Assembly: GCA_002382735.1 (NCBI GenBank)
Contig: DFZN01000008.1
Location: forward strand, 1 to 20,927
Length of the DNA: 20,927 nucleotides
Source: a bacterium UBP11_UBA4055
Lineage (GTDB): Bacteria; UBA4055
Direction of reading: 5' to 3'
Position numbers and translations under genes: made by a program. Within the stretch, counting starts at the first letter, position 1; every line of letters begins with the position of its first letter. Positions 14,480 to 20,927 of this stretch are shown here, piece after piece. Under the pieces are notes generated by a model. That model saw nothing but the letters and a program-made list of their open reading frames with translations, was not told where the DNA came from and ran no database searches.

Positions 14480-15736
14480 TCAGGTATTTTCTTTTCTTAC
14501 AAGGGGTATCAGTAATATTATCGGTATCGATCCTACAAGGTAAATTCCGGCTGTCACCAAAAAACACAGCCTGAAATTATTGTCGCCGATAAGGAATCCG
14601 CCTATAACAGCAGATGCGTTCCAGAAAAGTCCCCATGATATAGTTTCGACCGAGTTCCATTTTCCTCTGTGCTTTTTAGGTACCGTATCCATAAGTATCG
14701 ATCTGCTCAAAGGCTGTGCCGAGTTCATCAAAGAGCCCCTAAGGACGAAAAGCGGCAGGAGAATTATCAGCGGGGGATAGTAAGCGATTATAAAAAGGCA
14801 GACTGTAGCGAGAAGTTTTACTGCCAGCATGATCTCGACCCTTCCCTTGCTTTCGGAGAATTTCTGGGCTATAACCCCGAAAAGACCGGTCATGATCATA
14901 GTTGTTCCCATTACGATCTGAACCGAGATAGGCTTCATTTCATATACAGCCCTGAAGAATATGGGAAAGAATTTTACTGTCATTCCTGCACCCATACCGA
15001 TTATCAGATTCGATCCTACAAGCAGATAAGCGATCTTTTTTGCCCTACCGTTCGGGTCTTTATCTGAATTCGCCTGATCTTTTGTTGTTAACATGGATTC
15101 GCTTTCGTCCCCGAGCGTCCTGCTGTCCTTGAAGAGCTGAAGCATTACGGCTGACAGTAGAGAGAAGAAAACGCCGAAGTACATAATGCTTCTCAGCGTG
15201 ACGATGTTCCATTCGTCGCCGAGGATGAAAAAAAGACCCACATTCATGAACGGACCTACGGCCATCGCGATCTGATCAGTAAGATGGATCTTTGCGTAAA
15301 CGCCTGATCTTTTTCCCGACGGGACGGAATCGGCGAATATTGCCTCGAAAGCCGGCCTTGACAATCCCTGGAAAGCTCCCCATAGGAACATGGCGATAAA
15401 TATTGCATATATGCTGCCGGCGAACATCAGAAGAAGCATGGCCGCGGCTCCGATCCAGGAAGCTGCTTTGAGCATAGTGTCGCGGCTGTATTTGTCGGCA
15501 AGAAATCCTGACGGGAAAACAAGGGCGGTCATCGCGATCCCTGTTATGCCGGAAGTGATGCCGAGAAGCTCGTTCGGCGCAAGACCGAAAAGAGGTTCGC
15601 TCTTTTCAGCAAGTATAACAATATACAGGCTCAGGATGTTTCCCATCCATACGCCGCGCCCGAAACCCTGGAGTCCGGTAAAGATAAAAGCGAGGTGGAC
15701 ATTGTTGTCAGTGATCTTTCTTAACCGTTTTCTCAT
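14480..15736 (-). CDS. Major facilitator superfamily transporter
   Basis: This integral inner-membrane protein of 418 residues has about twelve transmembrane segments. The MFS motif A-like loop between segments 2 and 3 reads GFLADKYSRD. A hydrophilic central loop between the two six-helix halves carries DESESMLTTKDQANSDKDPNGRAKK. Late features include RGSLMNSAQPLSRSILMDTVP and KHRGKWNSVETISWG, a pattern seen in MFS proteins annotated as drug or sugar exporters. Substrate is unknown. The ATG at 15736 is chosen. A TTG at 15778 would add 14 residues but has no better ribosome site. Neither choice has a strong Shine-Dalgarno. It is divergent from the GntR gene, with 152 bp between the starts. It leads a minus-strand set with the S9 remnant, the channel and the TPR protein. 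Confidence 0.88.
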   Translation of the reverse strand: MRKRLRKITDNNVHLAFIFTGLQGFGRGVWMGNILSLYIVILAEKSEPLFGLAPNELLGITSGITGIAMTALVFPSGFLADKYSRDTMLKAASWIGAAAMLLLMFAGSIYAIFIAMFLWGAFQGLSRPAFEAIFADSVPSGKRSGVYAKIHLTDQIAMAVGPFMNVGLFFILGDEWNIVTLRSIMYFGVFFSLLSAVMLQLFKDSRTLGDESESMLTTKDQANSDKDPNGRAKKIAYLLVGSNLIIGMGAGMTVKFFPIFFRAVYEMKPISVQIVMGTTMIMTGLFGVIAQKFSESKGRVEIMLAVKLLATVCLFIIAYYPPLIILLPLFVLRGSLMNSAQPLSRSILMDTVPKKHRGKWNSVETISWGLFWNASAVIGGFLIGDNNFRLCFLVTAGIYLVGSIPIILLIPLVRKENT

Positions 15737-15808
15737 GACATCCGCAATTTGATTTTCAAACTTCTGAATATAAAACAAAAATCGAAAAGTCGCTATTAAA
15801 AATACCGC

Positions 15809-15837
15809 TTGACTTTTTAATTTAAGTGTATTACATT
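15809..15837 (+). promoter_or_regulatory. Promoter of the GntR-ABC operon
   Basis: TTGACT (15809-15814) and TACATT (15832-15837) are separated by exactly 17 bases. Transcription would start near 15844, giving a leader of about 45 bases to the ATG at 15889. The ribosome site is AGGGAAG (15879-15885). The -10 box sits inside the inverted repeat listed separately. Confidence 0.65.
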
Positions 15838-15848
15838 ACTGATACACT
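15825..15848. promoter_or_regulatory. Likely GntR (YtrA-type) operator
   Basis: AGTGTAT (15825-15831) and ATACACT (15842-15848) are perfect reverse complements separated by 10 bases. The proposed -10 hexamer TACATT lies wholly in the spacer. GntR-family dimers bind palindromes with a GT...AC core, and YtrA-type regulators usually control their own operon. This site is therefore most simply the autoregulatory operator of the adjacent gene. It could also affect the divergent MFS promoter. Confidence 0.6.
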
Positions 15849-15888
15849 AATGCAGTTCGCTGCCGATAAAATTTAAATAGGGAAGAGT

Positions 15889-16293
15889 ATGAGCGATAAT
15901 AAAGAAATATATTTTCAGATACAGCCGAGTTCGGGTGTTCCTATATATAAGCAGATCGTGGATCAGGTCGAGCGGCTTGTTGCGAGCGGTTATCTGTCGC
16001 CGGGAGATGAATTACCGTCGGTAAGGAAGGTCGCCGTTCATTTTGAAGTAAATCCGATGACTGTCTCCAAAGCATATTGCTTGCTTGAGAACTCGAACAT
16101 TCTTGAAAGAAGAAGAGGCCTCGGGATGGTCGTTTCTACCGATATTAAATCGAGCAAGACATTAAAAGAAAGAATAGAGATCATAAGACCCGGGCTTGAA
16201 GAGATCGCGGAACAGGCAAAACAGCTTGATCTGTCAAAGGAAAAGGTCATTGAACTGTTATCAAAAATCATGGAGAATAAAGATGGAAAATAG
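15889..16293 (+). CDS. GntR-family repressor, YtrA subfamily
   Basis: This 134-residue regulator has an N-terminal winged helix-turn-helix: IYKQIVDQVERLVASGYLSPGDELPS then VRKVAVHFEVNPMTVSKAYC with LLENSNILERRRGLGMVV as the wing. The C-terminal part is only about 45 residues and helical, without a ligand-binding domain. That short tail is the mark of the YtrA subfamily, whose members usually repress an adjacent ABC transporter operon in response to cell-envelope or antibiotic stress. It is transcribed with the ABC ATPase, whose start lies within its last codons (11-bp overlap). A palindrome in its promoter supports autoregulation. Confident on family; the inducing signal is unknown. Confidence 0.92.
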   Translation: MSDNKEIYFQIQPSSGVPIYKQIVDQVERLVASGYLSPGDELPSVRKVAVHFEVNPMTVSKAYCLLENSNILERRRGLGMVVSTDIKSSKTLKERIEIIRPGLEEIAEQAKQLDLSKEKVIELLSKIMENKDGK

Positions 16294-17008
16294 TGATGTA
16301 GTGATCAGGCTTGATAAAGTCAGCAAGAGCTACGGGAATAAACAAGTACTAAAAGATATTGACCTCACGATCCGCAAAGGAACCATAATGGGACTTGTAG
16401 GAAAGAACGGCGCCGGTAAAACCACGATGATAAAAGGGTTATTGGGTTTGCTAAAGCTCGACAGCGGTAAAGCAACCATCTTCGGTGAAGATTCATGGGA
16501 TCTTCCCGGCGAAGTAAAGCATAGGATCGGATATGTGCCTCAGAAAACTGATATGTTCAGCCGATGGATGAGAGTAAAGGATCTTCTTGAGTATATCGGG
16601 GCTTTTTACAAGATCTGGAACAAAGATAAGATATCAAAGCTGGTCAAAGAATGGAGTATTGATCCTGATGCCCGTTTCAGAGACCTGTCGGAAGGGGAGA
16701 AGCAGAAGGTTGCTATAGTCGCGGCCATGGGGCATGATCCCGAACTGTATATTTTCGATGAGCCCGTCGCAAGTCTCGACCCGATCGCCAGAAGGGATTT
16801 TATCAAAGAACTGATAGACTTGAATCTTGACAGTAGAAGCACGATGCTTTTCTCTACTCATATTACTTCCGATCTTGAAAGAATTGCAACAAACATAGCT
16901 ATTCTTAAAGATAACGAGTTGAAATATTCCGGCAGCCTTTCTGACTTGAAGGAACAGTACAGCGAAAAAATGAATCTTGAAGATATATTTATCGAACTTA
17001 ACAGGTAG
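16283..17008 (+). CDS. ABC transporter ATP-binding protein
   Basis: This 241-residue cytoplasmic ATPase subunit has Walker A GKNGAGKT (residues 40-47), a Q-loop in YVPQK, a signature reading LSEGEKQKV (in place of the usual LSGGQ), Walker B YIFDEP with D159/E160, a D-loop in SLDP, and H193 in the STH switch. The start at 16283 is preferred because a GGAG ribosome site lies seven bases upstream (16272-16275). The longer frame from a TTG at 16196 would add 29 non-conserved residues that overlap the GntR gene in another frame. It is followed 9 bp later by a membrane protein that is its likely partner. Relatives in YtrA-regulated operons export or sense envelope-active compounds; the substrate here is not known. 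Confidence 0.92.
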   Translation: MENSDVVIRLDKVSKSYGNKQVLKDIDLTIRKGTIMGLVGKNGAGKTTMIKGLLGLLKLDSGKATIFGEDSWDLPGEVKHRIGYVPQKTDMFSRWMRVKDLLEYIGAFYKIWNKDKISKLVKEWSIDPDARFRDLSEGEKQKVAIVAAMGHDPELYIFDEPVASLDPIARRDFIKELIDLNLDSRSTMLFSTHITSDLERIATNIAILKDNELKYSGSLSDLKEQYSEKMNLEDIFIELNR

Positions 17009-17017
17009 GAGTGTGCG

Positions 17018-18259
17018 ATGAGTAAATATTATAAAATATTCAAATTCAATTATAGGATAATGCCTCCTGCCATGCTTTCTTATTTAGCTATAATATTCTT
17101 GACAGTTCTAGTTAAAATATTTGGTTCAGAAACATATGTCCTGTTCGGTAAGATTGATTCAGTTTTTGTGCCTGTTTTCGTTAACCTGTTTGGTATTGCT
17201 TGTATATTGAATTATATTATTCTGATTTTATGTTTGAAGTTGTCTTTGAATACTCCGATTTTCCATTCTGTACCCGAGATCAGAAACAAGATAATGAATT
17301 ACAGTCTGTTGCATCTGTCTTTTTATTTTGCCTGGTTCGTTTTCATTGCAGGCGGATTGAAAGAACTTAAACTGATATCATTTCTGGTTTTCCTGAATTT
17401 GTGCATCCTTTCGTTAATTGTAACAGCTTTTTTCTTTGATTCTGTTTCGGTTTATAGAAGCCGCAAGTACATAATTATTAAGATATTGTTTTACATATTT
17501 GGCTTGATCGGCATCTTTGCACTTCCTGCAATTCAGGATAAATATCCTCGATCAGCTACTTTGTTCTATGCCGGATTCGCAGCGGTTATAATCTATCAGG
17601 CTGTTAGCTTCCGAAGGAATTATATAAATTTCAATCTGAAAGAATCTTCAGAAAAGGGATTTGAGAATACGATAAGGTCAATAGAGAAGTACTTTGAAAG
17701 TATGCCAGAAAAATCTCTGAGAAAAAGGATCACGCATTCAGAAAAGAGCAGTGATAAATACAGAGAGCTTTTTCAGATCACAATTTTCGGTACATATCAT
17801 TGGCTAGTTTATTTATGGTATCCATATATTGCATGGATAGTATGGGGATTAATTATCTACCATGAAGATATGAATGTAATTATAAGCGGAATTCCTATTT
17901 TTTCAGGCTTTTATCTGTATTCTACTATCGGAAACAAAGATAAAATAACCTTCCTGTATATGACTTCGGGACTTTCGAGAAAAGAATTTGTGAATACTGT
18001 ATTAAGAACAGTCCTCAGGAAATATTTTATTGCTTTCCTTCCTCTTATGCCATTCATGATCCTATACACTTATATTTATAATGTTTTCTACGGTACAATG
18101 GAATATCATGTGCCTGTTATATTATTCACTTTCATACTCGCAGGATGGTTGTTCTTAACATGGATAGTATGGATGGCTACGCTTCAATTTGCAGACTTTG
18201 ATAAACTTCAAAGCATGAACAGCGAGTCACTTTTCAGCAGAATGAGATTTAGAAAATAA
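17018..18259 (+). CDS. Multispanning membrane protein, probable ABC permease partner
   Basis: This 413-residue hydrophobic protein has roughly ten predicted transmembrane segments. Six are in the first half (for example LSYLAIIFLTVLVKIF, ILNYIILILCLKLSL and YIIIKILFYIFGLIGIFALP). A charged cytoplasmic loop of about 60 residues follows (about 200-250: ESSEKGFENTIRSIEKYFES and on). About four more segments end with VPVILFTFILAGWLFLTWIVW. I do not recognise a named family. The position, 9 bp after the ATPase gene and under the same promoter, suggests an ABC-2-like exporter permease. Base composition is AT-rich compared with most neighbours (one counted 60-base row at 17101-17160 has 20 G/C). This may reflect hydrophobic Phe/Ile/Tyr codons more than transfer. 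No gene follows in the same operon. Confidence 0.72.
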   Translation: MSKYYKIFKFNYRIMPPAMLSYLAIIFLTVLVKIFGSETYVLFGKIDSVFVPVFVNLFGIACILNYIILILCLKLSLNTPIFHSVPEIRNKIMNYSLLHLSFYFAWFVFIAGGLKELKLISFLVFLNLCILSLIVTAFFFDSVSVYRSRKYIIIKILFYIFGLIGIFALPAIQDKYPRSATLFYAGFAAVIIYQAVSFRRNYINFNLKESSEKGFENTIRSIEKYFESMPEKSLRKRITHSEKSSDKYRELFQITIFGTYHWLVYLWYPYIAWIVWGLIIYHEDMNVIISGIPIFSGFYLYSTIGNKDKITFLYMTSGLSRKEFVNTVLRTVLRKYFIAFLPLMPFMILYTYIYNVFYGTMEYHVPVILFTFILAGWLFLTWIVWMATLQFADFDKLQSMNSESLFSRMRFRK

Positions 18260-18260
18260 G

Positions 18261-18336
18261 TATCCTTGGAGAATATCATAAAATAGCAAAAAATATCTTT
18301 GGATTTTATCAAGAATATCATTATATTATCCTTGGA
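18261..18336. repeat. Three TATCYTTGGA units at an exact 33-bp step
   Basis: TATCCTTGGA (18261-18270), TATCTTTGGA (18294-18303) and TATCCTTGGA (18327-18336) begin exactly 33 bp apart. The second and third share a longer match, through TTGGATTTT. Sequences between units are otherwise different, apart from GAATATCAT occurring at 18271 and 18313. They lie in the 99-bp gap upstream of the ATPase remnant, and the second unit contains its proposed -35 box. They could be binding sites, a decayed tandem repeat, or chance. Confidence 0.4.
18299..18327 (+). promoter_or_regulatory. Promoter-like site upstream of the ATPase remnant
   Basis: TTGGAT (18299-18304) and TATATT (18322-18327) are separated by exactly 17 bases. 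A start near 18334 would leave a leader of about 25 bases before the ATG at 18359. A GAGG ribosome site is also present upstream of that ATG. The local AT richness makes chance matches more likely, so this is moderate evidence. Confidence 0.42.
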
Positions 18337-18358
18337 TTTTGACATAAACGAGGCTAAA

Positions 18359-19325
18359 ATGATAAAAAGGGATATTTACAGAACTTTGCTCGAATGGAAG
18401 AGTGAAGAAGGAAGAAAACCGCTCCTGCTTCGAGGAGCAAGGCAGATAGGCAAGACTTACCTTATCGAGCAATTCGGAAAGAATGAGTTTGAGAATATTG
18501 TTGTTTTGAATTTAGAAAAGAATCTGGAATATGAAAAATTCTTTACTTCTCTGGACCCGAAGGAGATGATAGAAAAAATAGTATTTACTACACGCGAAAA
18601 GATCAAGCCCGGAAAGACTCTTCTTTTTATTGACGAGATACAAAACTGTCCGAGAGCAATAGTGGCTTTAAGATATTTTTATGAAGAAATGCCCGAACTT
18701 CATGTGATCGCAGCCGGATCGCTTCTCGAATTCGCGCTTACAAGGGCAAAGATAAGTATCCCTGTCGGCAGGATCCAATATCTGTTCATGTACCCTTTAT
18801 CTTTCAAGGAATTTCTTTTAGCATTAGGATATGACGCTCTGCATGATCACCTTTACGGTAAAAAGGATATTGAAAAGGACAAGTGCTTCAGCCATTCCTC
18901 TTGAAGCGGGAGTAAAAAGCAGTTACTTTAAACTTTTATTTCTCGATATCGGACTTCTTCATTCAATAAGCGGATTATATCCCAAAACAATGATGGTTTC
19001 AGATCTTAACACTGTATATATGGGCGGAGTGTCCGAGCAGTTCGTCGGGCAGGAACTTTTAGCTTACGGAGATCCTTTCCACAGAGATTCATTATACTAC
19101 TGGCTCAGGGAAAGCAGGAACAGCAGTGCCGAAATTGATTATCTGATTCAGAGGGGCGGTAATGTTTACCCGATCGAAGTCAAATCAGGCTCAACGGGAA
19201 GGCTGAAAAGCATGGCAATATTCATGGAGCAGTTCAAGTCGGAAAAAGGGTACAAGGTCAGTCAGGCACCGTATTCGGAAGGGAGGATCACGGAAATACC
19301 GTTTTATCAGATTGAGAAACTATAA
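18359..19325 (+). pseudogene. AAA_14/DUF4143-family ATPase, broken by deletion and frameshift
   Basis: The first part (18359 to about 18880) encodes the N-terminal ATPase of this family: Walker A GARQIGKT (residues 26-33), Walker B LLFIDEIQ with D92/E93, then ALRYFYEEMPELHVIAAGS and PLSFKEFLLALG. The frame stops at 18904. The end of the family continues in the +1 frame from about 18885 to 19325: TSASAIPLEAG, FKLLFLDIGLLHSISG, FVGQELLAY, and the DUF4143 nuclease-like signature SSAEIDYLIQ with YPIEVKSGSTG. Full-length relatives carry on the order of 150 residues between these two parts. That middle is absent, so the gene has lost an internal segment and shifted frame at the junction. The start at 18359 follows a GAGG ribosome site. 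Function of the family is uncertain. It abuts uvrC tail to tail with no gap. Confidence 0.78.
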
Positions 19326-20927
19326 CTATTCCTTTATCTTCTTCGCCAGCTCTTCATTTATGCCTTTGACTTCCATGAGTTCTTCGAGCGAAGCTTCTTT
19401 GATGCGCTTGAGCGAGCCGAATTTATTTAAAAGTTCTTTTCTTTTTGCGGGGCCGATTCCTTTGATGTTCTCCAGCTCGGATGAGATAGATCTTCCGCGC
19501 AGGGTCTGATGATATGTGATCGCGAACCTGTGGGATTCATCTCTAACCTGCTGAAGGAGTTTAAGGGCTGATGATGTGCGCGGGATTATTATAGCTTCGC
19601 TTTTATCGGGCACGAAGACCTCTTCGAGCCTTTTTGCGAGCCCGATGATATGGATCTGCGATAAATTCAGCTTCGCGAGGATTTCGACTGCGGAGGAAAG
19701 CTGGCCTTTTCCGCCGTCAACCATGATGAGGTCAGGCCAGACGGGATCGGGCTCCTCTTTGAGCGAGCTGTACCTGCGCTCGATCACTTCGCGCATGGAG
19801 GCGAAGTCGTCCACGCCTTCGACGGTGCGGATCTTGAATCTGCGGTAGCCGGACTTATAGGGTTTTGCGTTCTTGAAAGTCACCATTGAGGCTACGGTCT
19901 CCTTGCCTGCGAAGTGCGAAATGTCGAAGCATTCGATAATGTCCGGCACCTTGCTCAGGTTCAGGTCGCGCATCAGTGATTTCAGGCTGCCCGGAGTAAA
20001 GTCGCGCTTCATTTTCTCAAGCTTGAGATCATTGAGCAGCAGCTGAGCGTTCTTCTGCGCGAGGAAAAGCAGTTTCGCCTTGTCGCCGATTGATGCTGAA
20101 AGTATGTTCACTTTCTGCCCCGAGAGCACTTTCAGCCAGTCCTCGATGACCGCGTAATCTACAATGTCTGTGTTAAGCACGATCTCGGTCGGAACATCGT
20201 GCTGCGACATATCGTAATAAAGTTTAATGAACTCCTCAAGCACTTCCTCTTCGGTTTTCTGCCAGACTCCCTTCAGGAAAAAGTGGTTCCTCGCAACGAG
20301 CCTGCCGTTACGCAGCTTGAAAACCACGCAGCACGCATCGTTGTCCTCGATCTCGACGGCGAAATAGTCCCTCGGAGTGGATACGGCATTTTCGACCTTC
20401 TGCCTGAAAGTGAAATCGCTTACGGACTTAAGTGCGTCTCTGAATTCGGCTGCCTGCTCGAAATTCTTATTTTCGGCCGATTCCTTCATTTTAGATTCAA
20501 GCATATCGGTGAGATCATTTTCCTGCCCCGTAAAGAACGCGGCAATATTTTTCACCCTGTTTTTATAATCGCCCGCCTCTTTTTCGTCAGCGCAGTAGCC
20601 TCCGCATATTCCTATCTGATAATCTAGGCACGGTCTGTACTTTTTATCCTTTATTGTTTCAGGTGTAATATTATGCCTGCAGTTCCTTATCTTAAGCAGC
20701 TTTTTCAGTACCGAAAGGATCGCTCTGATCGTTCTTACATGCGTAAACGGGCCGAGATATCTTGAGCCGTCCTTATCAAGGTTACGCGTGATGAAAACCT
20801 GCGGGAAAAGTTCTTTTGTGATCTTTATATACGGGAAAGATTTGTCATCCTTAAGGTCAATGTTGTATTTGGGTTTGTGTTGCTTGATCATATTAGCCTC
20901 AAGAAGAAGGGCTTCAAGCTCATTGTC
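19326..20927 (-). CDS. uvrC: Excinuclease ABC subunit C (5' end outside window)
   Basis: UvrC makes both incisions during nucleotide excision repair after UvrA/UvrB locate damage. The frame is open through the window edge, and the ATG at 20891 is internal: upstream residues DNELEALLLEAN match the GIY-YIG domain end. Following in order are the rest of the N-terminal nuclease domain, a Cys-rich stretch (NCRHN, then PCLDYQIGICGGYC) matching the reported UvrC iron-sulfur ligands, and a UVR motif (LESKMKESAENKNFEQAAEF) for UvrB contact. The RNase H-like C-terminal endonuclease follows with FDISHFAG, MVDGGKGQL and RDESHRFAI. Tandem helix-hairpin-helix units (IKGIGPAKRKELL, then VKGINEELA) close the protein. 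About the first 60-70 residues, with the GIY-YIG catalytic Tyr/Arg, lie beyond the window. The DNA is clearly more GC-rich than the upstream permease. One counted 60-base row (19741-19800) has 37 G/C. Confidence 0.95.
   Translation of the reverse strand, partial: DNELEALLLEANMIKQHKPKYNIDLKDDKSFPYIKITKELFPQVFITRNLDKDGSRYLGPFTHVRTIRAILSVLKKLLKIRNCRHNITPETIKDKKYRPCLDYQIGICGGYCADEKEAGDYKNRVKNIAAFFTGQENDLTDMLESKMKESAENKNFEQAAEFRDALKSVSDFTFRQKVENAVSTPRDYFAVEIEDNDACCVVFKLRNGRLVARNHFFLKGVWQKTEEEVLEEFIKLYYDMSQHDVPTEIVLNTDIVDYAVIEDWLKVLSGQKVNILSASIGDKAKLLFLAQKNAQLLLNDLKLEKMKRDFTPGSLKSLMRDLNLSKVPDIIECFDISHFAGKETVASMVTFKNAKPYKSGYRRFKIRTVEGVDDFASMREVIERRYSSLKEEPDPVWPDLIMVDGGKGQLSSAVEILAKLNLSQIHIIGLAKRLEEVFVPDKSEAIIIPRTSSALKLLQQVRDESHRFAITYHQTLRGRSISSELENIKGIGPAKRKELLNKFGSLKRIKEASLEELMEVKGINEELAKKIKE

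Noticed and set aside
14669..15067. 132-residue plus-strand open frame rich in Cys, His and Tyr
   Set aside because: It is antisense to the MFS transporter, whose transmembrane pattern is clear. The composition is a by-product.
16196..16282. Upstream extension of the ABC ATPase frame from a TTG
   Set aside because: It overlaps the conserved GntR gene, adds no conserved residues, and a good ribosome site supports the ATG at 16283.
18261..18336. Possible CRISPR-like array because of regular 33-bp spacing
   Set aside because: Units are only 10 bp, there are three of them, and no cas gene or longer direct repeat is present.
18831..19325. Programmed frameshift to join the two parts of the DUF4143 ATPase
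   Set aside because: Even with a +1 shift the middle of the family is missing, so deletion decay explains it better than recoding.

Overview
This window reads as the chromosome of an uncultured, Gram-negative-type bacterium of moderate to low GC, most likely from the Fibrobacteres-Chlorobi-Bacteroidetes (FCB) superphylum or a neighbouring candidate phylum (Delongbacteria- or Cloacimonadota-like). This is an inference from three things: the alternative GlmU-like bifunctional enzyme, the DUF4159 protein, and the use of an extended SpoIID/LytB protein without other sporulation genes. No mobile element, rRNA, tRNA or CRISPR array was seen.

Layout. Positions 1-799 hold the end of a nitroreductase gene and a short remnant of a second one. 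A good sigma-70-like promoter (887-915), flanked by a perfect 10-bp inverted repeat, starts a ten-gene plus-strand operon that runs to 11891 with 4-14 bp overlaps or gaps of no more than 12 bp. Its order is: receiver/HD-GYP regulator, DUF4159 protein, SpoU-type RNA methyltransferase, DAHP synthase (aroF), SpoIID/LytB protein, RodA, alternative GlmU, S41 C-terminal processing protease, a response regulator with an unrecognised four-cysteine C-terminal domain, and a PfkB-family kinase. Peptidoglycan precursor supply, glycan polymerisation, wall remodelling and periplasmic proteolysis are thus tied to two phosphorelay receivers, one of them a probable cyclic-di-GMP phosphodiesterase.

From 15736 down to 11877 a minus-strand cluster runs MFS transporter, decayed S9 peptidase, YbdG/MscM-type mechanosensitive channel, and an exported TPR protein. 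The last gene overlaps the end of the kinase gene tail to tail. Divergent from the MFS gene is a YtrA-type GntR repressor, ABC ATPase and membrane permease unit (15889-18259). It has a clear autoregulatory-looking operator whose half-sites bracket the -10 box. Next is a DUF4143-type AAA ATPase that is broken by a deletion plus a frameshift (18359-19325) but still has a recognisable promoter. The window closes with most of uvrC on the minus strand, abutting the ATPase remnant with no spacer.

The main points for follow-up are the Cys4 response regulator and its wall-synthesis operon, the two promoter-embedded palindromes, and three separate genes in visible decay (second nitroreductase, S9 peptidase, DUF4143 ATPase). 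I did not find a convincing wholly new defence or mobile system. The least explained element is the cysteine-rich output domain of the response regulator.
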